A stretch of 64,000 bases of DNA, taken from the NCBI GenBank assembly GCA_037179515.1, contig JAXCGZ010021045.1:25001-89000 (forward strand), in the 5' to 3' direction. A model generated the notes under the pieces. It was not told the origin of the DNA. It did no database searches and saw nothing but the letters and a program-made list of their open reading frames with translations. Numbering within the stretch: position 1 is the first letter of the stretch; every line of letters starts with the position of its first letter. Made by a program: the position numbers and the translations under genes. Shown here piece by piece: positions 25,828 through 37,985 of the stretch. This DNA is from Halocaridina rubra (taxonomy: Eukaryota > Arthropoda > Malacostraca > Decapoda > Atyidae).

Positions 25828-26736
25828 GACTAACAACTAGTTATGGATATCACAGATTTCACTAGGTATATATCACTTGCACTGTTTGTCAATTTTGTTT
25901 AATAAAATATAGGGGCCCTGTGGCTGGATCACTTCACTTAATTGGAACACTACAACACTTTATCACTAAAACAGTCTTCTATCTTTCTTCCCAACTCTCG
26001 TGGGAGAGGGGAGTGCAAATAGAGTTTATGCTCAGCACCACGTGTTTTTTTTTTTATTTCTTCCCAGCTCTAAAGAGAGGGAAAAGCAAACAGAATAAAT
26101 GCAAGGTTGAAATTTGAACACTTTCTATTGAATTATGAAACACACAATGTGTGTTCAACTAAACAAAACAACACAAAAGCACAAAAAAAAACAAAGCAAA
26201 TCAATCTCTGTTTCTTCCTTTAGCTCTCGTGAGAGAGGAAGAAAAAAAAAAACGGTGATACTTAGGTTGTTTTTCCTTGTAGAAACTTCCACCTCAGATC
26301 AGTGATGGAGTGGAGGAGGAGAAATTCACTTCACTGGTAGGAAGAGGCTTCAACTACCTATCTCAAAAGAGATAAAAACAATTTAGAAACCTGAACACTT
26401 TCCATTTCCCTTTTCTTCACAACTCTTATAAAAGAGAGAGAAGAGCAGGCAAAAATATTTGGGGTATATGACACACAGTCACTTGTTTTCACTAAAACAA
26501 AAACGGGAACACAAAACAAAATAAAAAACAATCTTTGCTTCTTTTTCTGGCTCTCGTGAAAGAGGAGGAAAAGAGGACAGAGATACTTAGGCAGGTCCTA
26601 TCACTACTGGAGCTGGAACCAGACTATTGTAGGAAGTTAATCTGCTTTGCGAAGTCGGCTTCTACTATTGGCTGCTGGCAGAGTGAGAGAGGAGAGGTCC
26701 AACCGCTACTGGAGCTGGAACTGGACTGTCGCGATG
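25828..26736 (-). repeat. Putative 5' region of I-like LINE copy a with recurring palindromic motif
   Basis: No coding frame is supported. A motif like 'ttcttcccagctctcgtgagagaggaa' recurs in diverged form near 25985, 26060, 26215, 26405 and 26545, each containing a ctctcgtgagag-type dyad. Position upstream of ORF1 suggests a repetitive 5' UTR or promoter. Its outer boundary, next to the half-MITE at 26737, is inferred. Confidence 0.45.
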
Positions 26737-26855
26737 ATTAGGTTAGGTTAAGAATTGTCACATTAGTATTCCACTCATAACCTAAACATTCTTAATCTAA
26801 CCTATCCATCTATGTTGACTAGGAATAGTGTACGATATTAAAATGTTAAATTACC
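26737..26855. mobile_element. Truncated copy of small inverted-repeat element
   Basis: Right-hand ~120 bp of the element complete at 41995-42178, including the arm that ends 'gttaaattacc'. The left arm is missing, replaced by the LINE 5' region. Confidence 0.75.
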
Positions 26856-27146
26856 AGTTTTGAAATGATATGCTTCATTTACAATATTAAAAAAAAATCT
26901 ATATTGTCCATACGGTGAGAATATTCTCGCAGATTGGTTATGAAAATTACTTTCTATAAACGATGAAAATGTTGACGCAGTAATAGTTACTATTGTTATG
27001 CTAGAGTATGTTAATGAAGATAAAGTAAAAGTTAAAAACAAAAAGCTATATGAGCGAGACCACACTGCAGATTTTTAAGTTATTAACCCCATGCTGAACC
27101 AGTTTTGATCAAGTGCCGGTGCACATAAGCAAACACTGACAAAATA

Positions 27147-27482
27147 CTAGAGTAAAAAGATTTTAAAAGAAAAATTTGCATTATCCATATCAAAGGGTGC
27201 ATAGCAAATGGATATATACATATATTGTCTACTAAAGTTAATAATTCTTACTGATTTACCATTACCAACGTCGATATCTTTCTCATCATACTGCTCACAA
27301 AAAGCTTGAAAAATATATGATTTACTAAACTTTAAAACATACTTTGTCTTGCTTAACTGTTGAAACCCAACAATATCATCATGATTAATTTTCAGTACAT
27401 CAAAAATTGTATTGCACACTGCATTATAATCAGGGCTATATGAAAAAAAGAGCCCTATGGAGTCCTGTCTCCTAATAGGCAA
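27147..27482 (-). CDS. gag/ORF1-like frame head-to-head with EB1 copy C
   Basis: Open 111-codon frame, nearly identical to 42463-42798. It has an alpha/beta pattern ([30 protein letters not shown]) and a basic-acidic centre ([20 protein letters not shown], then [20 protein letters not shown]). The pattern resembles the RRM-like N-terminal part of arthropod retroelement ORF1/CCHC proteins, but no zinc knuckle follows. I do not firmly recognise it. The frame starts only ~40 bp from the EB1 5' end, on the opposite strand, in all three gag-bearing units. Sequence between 26856 and 27146 holds no other frame. Alternative: a fragment of a larger retroelement used as the landing site of the EB1 retrocopy. 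Confidence 0.5.
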   Translation of the reverse strand: MPIRRQDSIGLFFSYSPDYNAVCNTIFDVLKINHDDIVGFQQLSKTKYVLKFSKSYIFQAFCEQYDEKDIDVGNGKSVRIINFSRQYMYISICYAPFDMDNANFSFKIFLL

Positions 27483-27486
27483 AGTA

Positions 27487-29240
27487 TCAACAGAGTACTT
27501 TCTGGCTGTCTACATTTATCTAGTTTGTGTTTAGTTTTAGTAAAAATGGGTGTAAATATTTTTTCCACGAGGGCACTAGTTGAAAATCTTAGCCACCTTG
27601 ATATGCTTAATTGGGTCAACGATTGCCTTCAGTCCTCTTACCCAAAAGTCGAGGAACTGTGTACAGGCGCGGCTTATTGTAAATTTATGGATATGTTGTT
27701 TCCAGGGTCCATCATGCTGAAGAAAGTTAAATTTAACACTAATCTAGAACATGAATATATCAACAACTTTAAAATCCTGCAGTATTCCTTCAAAAAAGTA
27801 AATGTTGACAAGATTGTACCTGTAGACAAACTAATAAAAGGAAAGTTCCATTATAATTTTGAATGTTTACAGTGGTTTAAACAATTATTTGATGCAAATT
27901 ATGATGGAGCAGAATATGATGCCCTTGCTGCAAGATGTGGTGAACCTTTATGTGGAAAAAGTGGACCTGCCAGGAAACCATTACCTGTGTGGTGACTATT
28001 CCCAGAATGCCTGCTTTCACCTGGTCAATGAATAGTCTACTCTGTTTTTGCAGGCTACCATACACAATAATATTTACTCAACCAACTTCAAATAAAGTTG
28101 GGCTAAAGCTTACTGGCTTATAATTAAATGTAACAGACAAACTGTACGGTACTAAAGGGGAAGGGCATGAATTATGTTTGTTTAATAGTAGTGAACTCCC
28201 ACTGGTTAATGATACACATACACTAAATAATATTAAAATAAACACTGCATAAATCCAAGCTTAAATGAAAGACTCATCAATAAAATGTAAAAATATATTG
28301 AAAAAACTTAACATTATAATGGAGAGCAATATTTCAACTTAAAAGAAAAGTATAAATTTTACTCTAGTTTAGGCGGCAATAAGGTGAATTTTACAAAAAT
28401 GACAGAGTTATAGCTCCAGGCACGACTGCTTGACACAAAAACAAATAACACTTAATATCGAAATAATGATTGTTCAAAATACAAAAACTTTATACAATAT
28501 TGAAACAGTCACTGCTTGACAAATTCGACAGCACTAGTCCAAGGGGCGAAATGGGAGGCTCGTAAATTTACACGAATTTTACGAGTCTCTAACAATAGGT
28601 CCTAACCTGGTGCCGTCTTCAGAGAAAGTTCCCGTCCATTCTGTAAACAAATCAGACGAGCATCACATTCTAAAATAAAGGGATATATTTTTATCATATT
28701 TTACATAATTAAGGACTTCCTAAGATTTAAATTAACCTTACAAACAAATCCCATTTATTCATGAGAAAATGATGAATTAATGACAAAATAAATGATAGTT
28801 ATAATATAGTCTCTCAAACGAATATATACATGTAGGCTGATGTAATACTACTTATGGTATTAAAAAAAAAAATAGACAAATCACCACAACCTGGTGCACC
28901 TAGAGCTATGGCTTGTCCAACTGGAGTAACTCGACAAACACCATGACGAATTGCCTCAAGACCAACAACAACCACATGATCCCCAGGTTCCAACAATGCA
29001 CAAGTTGAAGAACTGTCTAGTCATCTAATGGAGATGAGATTGACAGTAAATGGCGTAGAAAAAGAACGTGACTTCTACTTTGGCAAATTAAGAGAAATTG
29101 AAGTTCTCTGTCAAGATGAAAGCAAAGCTACTCCATTTATTCAGAAAATATTGGATATTCTTTATGCCACTGAGGATGCGTTTACTGCTTCCAAGGATGT
29201 AGATGATGTGTCGCCGCCTCCTGAGGAAGAAGAATATTAA
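27487..29240 (+). pseudogene. EB1/MAPRE-like retrocopy C (full length, interrupted by a 901-bp insertion)
   Basis: Translation can start at MGV (27546; MAV in the other copies). The complete calponin-homology domain is open ([42 protein letters not shown]), to KPLP at 27987. A 901-bp insertion follows, then the frame resumes at 28889 with [17 protein letters not shown], hits a TGA, and continues as [37 protein letters not shown] and ATPFIQKILDILYATEDAF, ending PPPEEEEY at 29240. C has CAG where A, B and E have TAG, so its C-terminal domain (29028-29240) is open. Apart from the insertion and one TGA it is the best preserved copy. Confidence 0.88.
27988..28888. mobile_element. Unclassified 901-bp insertion with short TIRs and 5-bp target duplication
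   Basis: Starts TGTGGTGA and ends TCACCACA (8-bp perfect inverted repeat), flanked by ACCTG on both sides (27983-27987 and 28889-28893). Related EB1 copies are uninterrupted here. AT-rich interior without a coding frame. I cannot assign a superfamily; the TIR is short and 5-bp duplications fit few well-known classes. Confidence 0.65.
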
Positions 29241-29345
29241 TTCATAGTCAATGATAAGCTTTGTGCTCACTCACGCATGAAGTAGTGGGCCTTCCGTGGT
29301 TTTGGACAGAATTTCTGAAATGTAAGGTCTCCACGCTTACCATGG

Positions 29346-31004
29346 TATTTACATTTACTTTACTTTTACTTTTTGTGGTTTATACCCTCCTCTAGAAGGC
29401 TTCGCCTCCTCTCTGGTGGGCCTTAAGTTTATTTAAATTTTCTTTTTTTACTTTTTATATCTCTCACACCTTGAAAGGCTCATTTATAGTAAAGAGTTCG
29501 ATATCGTAGCATTTTTCAAATACGTATATTTGCAGTTTTTTCTTAAATTGCACCACATCTTCACTGTCTTTGAGTAGCACTGATAATTCATTATATAATC
29601 TTGGAGCACTATATTGATAGGTTCTACTACTAATATTTCGATTAGAGCTTGGTTCATGCAGTCTATATTTTTCATTTACATGTCTCACTGTGATGTATGT
29701 TCCAAGGTCAAAAGGGACTAAATACTCCTGTAAGTGTTTCGGTTCTCCGGCCTTTAATGTCTCGTAGGTTAGCAAGCAGATTTTGTATACAATTCTTGCT
29801 TTTATTGGCAGCCAATGCAATTCAATCAGTGTCGGTGTAATTCTTTGACGTCACTGTGTGCCTTTTATTAATCTTGCTGCTTTATTGTGAATGATCTGTA
29901 GTTTTTTAATAAATTGTTGGGCAAACCATAGTAAAGGGAATTGCAATAATCCAATCTAGATATTATATGGTTATGAATTAGCGTATTTAGGGTATCTTCA
30001 TTTAAATACTCTTTGATAAATGCAATATTTCTAAGATGATAATTACATGTTTTTACTAGATTCAATATATGAATTTTCATAGTTAAAGTATTGTCAATAA
30101 AAACACCCAAGTTTCGCACGACTGGTACCACTTTGATTTTGGATGCTCCAATCTGCATATATTCTAATTGTGCAAAGTAAACAAGGTATACTCTGTCCCA
30201 AATAACATGCATTCAGTTTTATCATCATTCAGTTTCAATTTCTTTTTAACTATCCAGTTTTTTATGTCAACCATTATTTTATCAATCTTATTAGTAGTGA
30301 TCTGAATGGTTATCGCAAAATAGTATTGAGTATCATCAGCATACAATTTAAATCCAACATTGTTATTTTAGAAGAAAAAAGAACATAACTCAATTGCATA
30401 CACATTAAATAATGTGGGACCCAAGACACTACCCTGTGGTACCCCCTTGTTTATATCCATTATATTAAATTTTGCATTCGATATTGTAACTATAGCTTTT
30501 CTATTTTGTAAAATGCTTTCAAGCCATTTATATGCATTTTAATGTATGCCAGTAGATTTCAAGTCTCTAAGAAGATACTCATGGACAACTGTATCAAATG
30601 CAGCACTGAGGTCAAGCATTATCAATATTCCACACTTTTCATTGTCAACCATAGTAATCATATCATTCATAATAGAGCAAACTGTTGTTTCTGTCGAGTG
30701 ATTTTCTCTGTAAGCTGATTGATTTTCTGGTATGATATTGATGTGTCTAAGGTGAATCCATAATTGATCATTACTTAGTTTCAATTAATTTTGATAAATA
30801 TGACCAGTTTGATATTGGCCTGAAAGAGCCTAAGTCATTATGATCACCTTTTCCTTTATAGGTTTGTTTAATGCATCCTAATTTTTCACTTTTTGGGAAA
30901 TTTAGATTTTCTTATACTCATGTTTACAATTTTGAGGTAGAAATCATATATTAAGCTTATGTTTAGAGCATCATTAATATCTTTTATTGGAAATGGGTAA
31001 TTTT
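29346..31004 (-). mobile_element. L2/CR1-group LINE (5' truncated, broken RT)
   Basis: The minus strand encodes RT blocks in order: IVNMSIRKSKFP and GDHNDLGSFRPISN (~30890-30810), NIIPENQSAYRENHSTETTV (~30730), MLDLSAAFDTVVHEYLL (~30600), MYADDTQYYF (~30340), KLNDDKTECMLFG (~30220), the post-RT block RLDYCNSLYYGLP (~29940) and the C-terminal MHWLPIKARIVYKICLLTY and SAPRLYNELS. At least three frameshifts. It is inserted into the 3' flank of EB1 copy C after 'catggtattta'. The RT motif set fits the CR1/L2/Daphne assemblage; clade not certain. Confidence 0.8.

Positions 31005-31098
<94 letters not shown>
31005..31098. repeat. (CA)n/(TA)n compound microsatellite
   Basis: About 11 CA units followed by ~36 TA units. 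It lies between the 5'-truncation point of the L2-like LINE and the 3' end of the RTE-like LINE, and may have grown from the RTE tail. Confidence 0.9.
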
Positions 31099-31102
<4 letters not shown>

Positions 31103-33785
31103 CATATACTTCTTCCTCTATTTGCGTTCCCATTTTCATATGGGGTCGCATCTCTTCACTAGTCTCCACTGGTTCCGGTCCATCACTTGCTCCTCCCCCA
31201 GCTGTCTCTCTCTGAGATCCTCCTTCAGTCGGTCCTTCCACCGTAGTTTAGGTCTTCCTCGTCTACGTCTGCCCTGCACGTCCATCTCCATCACTCTCTA
31301 ACTTGTCTTGGAGGAATCACATAATCCAAATTTCTAAATCTTCATCCAAAAAATTAGGGGTGTTGTTTCGTTTTCGTTATTACTTTTCCTCATTGCAGTT
31401 ACTTAAAATCTACAAAGGTCTTATCCGCCCCTGCTTAGAATACTGCTCACACATCTGGGGTGCTACTTCCTTTACCTATCTTCTTGATAGGGTTGAATCT
31501 AAGGCAGTCAGACTCATTAATGATCCTTCTCTTACTTCTAACCTGGATTCTCTCTTTCTTCGCCATAAGGTATCTTCCCTTTCGCTTTTCTATCGCTACT
31601 ACTTCCATCGCTGCTCTGATGAGGTGGCGAGTTGCATCCCTCCTCCACTGCCGAGGCCTCGTAACACTCGCCAACTGGCCTTATCTCACAGGTACTGTGT
31701 GGAGATTTGTAGCTCGCGGATTGGTCGGTGCAGCGACTGCTTCTTCCCATCTACCTCCAGACTCTGGAACTCTCTTCCTCCTTCTGTCTTTCCTAATTCT
31801 TATGACCTTTCATCCTTCAAAAAGCAGATCTATCGTCATCTCAGAGCTTAGTCCTCCATATCTCTGGGTCCTCTTTACTTTGTCTGTTTTTTTGTCTGTC
31901 GTTTTCCTTTGTGTGACATTACTTCATCCCTGCCTTGCCCTTAACCTTTTTCTTTTCCCTAGTCTTTGTATTTTCTCGTACCCGGGCCTTTGTTGATGAG
32001 GGCAGTTTCTGCCTGTCCCGGTGTCACTTAAAAAAAAAAAAAAAAAAACCACACCCACGTAGTCTTCTTCTCTCCTCTTCATATGACCGAACCACTGTAA
32101 TCTCCTCTCCTGCGCTTTCCCCGACGCCTCCACCACCTTCATTGTACCTCTGATCCAGTCATTTCGTATCCTGTCCTCCCTCGTCACCCCACACATCCAC
32201 CTCAGCATTCTCATTTCTGCGAAATCTATCTTCCTTTCTTGAACCTTTTTCACCGGCCACGTCTCCGCTCCGTACAGCAACGCTGGTCTCACAACTGACT
32301 TGTACACTTTTCCTTTCACTCTAGCACTGATTTTCTTGTCACATAGCACCCCTGATGTTCTCTTCCAGCTGTTCCACGCTACCTGGATCCTATGATCAAT
32401 CTCTCTCTCTAGTCTCCATCCTTTGTTACGTAGGAGCCGAGGTATTTGAAGGCGTCTGCCTTTGGTAGCTTGTGGTCTTGCATGAACAGGTCGCCTCCTT
32501 GTGTCACATTGCACTCCAGGTACTCCGTTTTCTGTCTGCTCACCTTCAGTCCGTAATCCTCCAGCAAACCCCTCCATAGCTCCAACCTCTCTTGCAATTC
32601 TTCACGGCTCTTGGAGACCAAAACAATATCGTCTGCAAAGAGCATGCTCCATGGTGCCTCCTTGGTCACCTCCTCCACCATTACATCCATTCATCCATGA
32701 GAAGGTTAAATAGATAGGGTCTAAGAGCTGATCCCTGATGGAGTCCAACTTTCACCTGAAAAGGCTCTGTAGTGCCAACTGTACTTCTTACTCTTGTTGT
32801 GGCTTCCCTGTATATGTCCTGAACTATCTTGACATACTTCTCCTTCACTCCCTTCGACCTCATACTCCTCCACACCTCGCTTCTTGGGACCCAATCATAA
32901 GCTTTTTCCAGGTCAATAAACGCCATGTACAGCCCTCTTTGCTTATCTCTCTATTTTTCCATTGTCTGCCTCATTGCGAATACTGCATCCATTGTTCCTC
33001 GACCTTTCATAAAACCAAACTGCTCATTACAAACTTCTGTCTCCTCCCTCAGCCTTTTATCCAACACTCTTTCCAGCAGTTTCATAGTGTGAGATGTTTG
33101 CTTAATTCCTCTATAGTTGTTGCAACTCTGGATGTCTCCCTTTTCTTTGAAAATCGGTACCATTATACTATCTCTCCAGTCGTTCGGGATAGTCTCTTCC
33201 TTCATCACCATGTTCAGGAACTTTGTCAGCACCCGTATCCCTTCGCCCAAACTCTTCCATACCTCTGCAGGAATCTGGTGTGGCCCTACTGACTTTCCAT
33301 TTCTCATCTTCTTCAACGCTTCTCTGACTTGCGCCTCACTCACAGGGTCTACCTCTCCCTCCATTCCCACTCCTTCACCTCTTTGTATTCTTGGATTTTC
33401 CTGATTTAGAAGTTCTTCGTAGTAGTCCCTCCACCGCATTTTAATCATGTCGGGGTCAGTAAGCACTCTTCCGTTCTTATCCTTGATTTGCTTTATTGAT
33501 GTTAGGTCCTTTGTCGATCTGTTCCTTTCGTTTGCTAACTTATAGATTCTCTTCTGTCCCTCCTTTGTTTCAAGGTTCTCATACATATCCTGCAGTGCTG
33601 CTGCACGCGCCTGTGCTACAGCCCTCTTCGCCTCCTTATTTGCATCTTTCAACATAGCTTTACGCTCCTCTGTTCTTTCCTTGTCGTAAGCCTTCTTCAT
33701 CTCTTTCTTCTTTTCTATCTTCTCTTTGCAATTTGAGGACCACCTCAAGACTCTTTTCCGTTTCTCGGCTTCTTTCCAGTCTCCT
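31099..33785 (-). mobile_element. RTE-like LINE (5' truncated, with nested LINE)
   Basis: Minus-strand blocks: linker helix [16 protein letters not shown] (~33750), ALKKMRNGKSVGPHQIPAEV (~33300), IMVPIFKEKGDIQSCNNYRGI (~33150), ERVLDKRLREETEVCNEQFG (~33050), MAFIDLEKAYDWVPRSEVW (~32920), HQGSALRPYLFN (~32730), LFADDIVLVSKSREELQERL (~32640), KYLGSYVTKDGD (~32420), VVRPALLYGAETWPVKK (~32270), MLRWMCGVTREDRIRNDWIR (~32200), GHMKRREEDYVGV (~32060). The C-terminal GRPKLRWKD and DRNQWRLVKRCDPI lie beyond the nested LINE, at 31115-31300. In-frame stops at the very end are usual for RTE tails; frameshifts elsewhere inactivate it. It replaced the gag-like neighbour of EB1 copy D. Confidence 0.85.
31303..32049 (+). 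mobile_element. 5'-truncated LINE 3' end with poly(A), nested in RTE
   Basis: One open frame (31309-31851) encodes the post-RT C-terminus typical of Jockey/CR1-group LINEs (SWRNHIIQISKSSSKKLGVL, LIRPCLEYCSHIWG, DRVESKAVRLINDPSL, RLWNSLPPSVFPNSYDLSSF). A ~180 bp 3' UTR and ~20 A's at 32030-32049 follow. The orientation is opposite to the RTE, whose codons resume on both sides. Confidence 0.82.
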
Positions 33786-34028
33786 AATAGGCAAAGTATC
33801 AAAAGTACTTTCTGGCTGTCTACATTTATGTAGTTTGTGTTTAGTTTTAGTAAAAATGGCTGTAAATATTTTTTCCACGAGTGCAACAGTCGAAAATCTT
33901 AACCGCCATGATATGCTTAATTGGGTCAACGATTGCCTTTAGTCCTCTTACACAAAAGTCGAGGAACTGTGTACAGGCGCGGCATATTGTCAATTTATGG
34001 ATATGTTGTTTCAAGGGTCTATCATGCT

Positions 34029-35747
<1,719 letters not shown>

Positions 35748-36370
35748 ATACTGAAGAAAGTTGAATTTAACACTAATCTAGAACATGAATATATCAACAA
35801 CTTTAAAATCCTGCTGTATTCCTTCAAAAAAAGTAAATGTTGACAAGATTGTACCTGTAGACAAACTAATAAAAGGAAAGTTCCAGGATAATTTTGAATT
35901 TTTACAGTGGTTTAAAAAGTTCATTCATGCAAATTATGATGGAGCAGAATATGATGCCCTTGCTGCAAGATGTGGTGAACCTTTATGTGGAAAAAGTGGA
36001 CCTTTGAGGAAACCATTACCAGGTGCACCTAGAGCTATGGCTCGTCCAACTGGAGTAACTCGACAAACGCCATGACGAATTGCCTCAAGACCAACAACAA
36101 CCACACGATCCCAAGGTTCCAACAATGCTCAATTTGAAGAACTGTCTAGTCAGCTAATGGAGATGAGATTGACAGTAAATGGTTTAGAAAAAGAACGTGA
36201 CTTCTACTTTGGCAAATTAAGAGAAATTGATGTTCTTTGTCAAGATGAAAGCGAAGCTACTCCATTTATTTAGAAAATATTGGATAGTCTTTATGCCACT
36301 GAGGATGGGTTTGCTGCTCCCAAGGATGTAGAAGATGTGCCGCCGCCTCCCGAGGAAGAAGAAGATTAAT

Positions 36371-37252
36371 TCATAGTCAATGATAAGCTTTGTGCTCACT
36401 CTCACGCATGAAATAGTGGGCCATCTGTGGTTTTGGACAGACTTTCTAAAGCCTTATAACTTTTGGATTGTAATGTGAAGTCTGTTGAATGTTTTGAAAT
36501 GTAAGGTCTCCGTGCTTACCATGGTATTTAATGTGTTTCTTACCTGCAAGAATGATGATAATCTTGTAGATATCTTTTATGTTGCCGAGTGTGGGCCACT
36601 TTAATTATATATGTTATTATATCACATATCCCATTTTCATCACCGATGACTTAGAATTAATAAGAGGTAAATAAAACACTCCTTCCTCAACAGGGTTTAT
36701 TATGTAGAAGAAGTTAATAATATGTTACAGAAACTTACGACTAATGAATTACAAGAACAAATGATAATCTACTTAGAGGGATCAAATCCATAAGTACTTT
36801 ACACAGAATCAGATATAAAAGAATTACATCCTATATAGGTTTCTTTCAAGTCATACTCATTGTAGTTAAGAATGTTACTCATTTGCTTACAGAAAGCGGT
36901 AATTTTAAATGGAGAATATCTTTGACAAAATACATAACTGCTTAAATACATAACAGTATTTAAATATTTATGATGTGATGCAGGAGTAAGAATCAAATAT
37001 GAAGGAATTAATATATAGAACTTCCTGAACCTCACTGAAGATAACATTTTCAAAGAATTACGAAACTTATTTCCATATGTTTTGGGTTTGAAAACTTTAA
37101 TAAATAGAATAGTTATGTAAGCTTATTAAAATGTCTGTTAAGTTTACAAAATGGTTGGTAAATATCTGTTATAAAAATCTAGGGCTCAGTTGCGAGACTG
37201 AATACACTAACACTTTCAAGAGAATACCAGGCTTAAAAAAAATAAAAAATAA

Positions 37253-37351
<99 letters not shown>

Positions 37352-37985
37352 AATTAAATAAATACGACTGGCCGTTGGTATAATAGAAAGGTATAATAAC
37401 TCCAAGCTTAATGCCATCACAGCATTAATATCATCATTTCAAAATGATTTGAGTTCCAAGATGAGCATATTGAATTTGCCTGTGTGCCAGGCATATCTGC
37501 ATCACAGTCCAGTCATCATGGAAACAAACCACTGTACTGTGCATGTTTATCATAATCCTGTTGTCTCATACATTTCATATAGAGTTGACTAAAACAGTTA
37601 CATATTGCGAGGTAACTTGCAATTGGTATATTTTCAGATGTATAAGAAACAGTAACGTCTTTTTTACTGTATTATAACTATGATCTTTGGATTACTCTTA
37701 TTGCTCATGAACAAACTCTTACATATAATGTGTACTGTGCATCTTGTGAAGTTATAACTGAATAGAGTTAGGTCTATGCTTTTCTCAAGAGACATTTTAT
37801 ACTGATGCAAAGGTGGAGGTATGGGATTTTATTACCTAATTGTCTTGTAAATGTTCAGTTCCGGGTATTTGTAGTCAGTCTCATTTTCTGAATATCATTT
37901 CATGTTTTCAAAAGATCTCTTAAAATCTTTTTATCTGTAGTCAATGCAATGATATTTTAATAAAAACTCACTCCTTCATGAGATT
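36371..37985 (+). repeat. EB1 3' flank, duplicated segment (second direct copy)
   Basis: Counterpart of 14134-17224, lacking the T1 derivative. It contains the (TA)n array 37258-37348. No gene seen. It ends at 'catgaga', followed by the tail of I-like LINE copy c. Confidence 0.85.
37258..37348. repeat. (TA)n microsatellite in EB1 unit
   Basis: About 45 TA units. Unit-internal array, compare 14997-15064 and, inverted, 3146-3251. Confidence 0.95.

Noticed and set aside
27988..28888. Interruption of EB1 C as an intron
   Set aside because: GT follows the upstream codons but no AG precedes the resumed codons. The ends are inverted repeats with a 5-bp direct duplication, and other copies lack the sequence.
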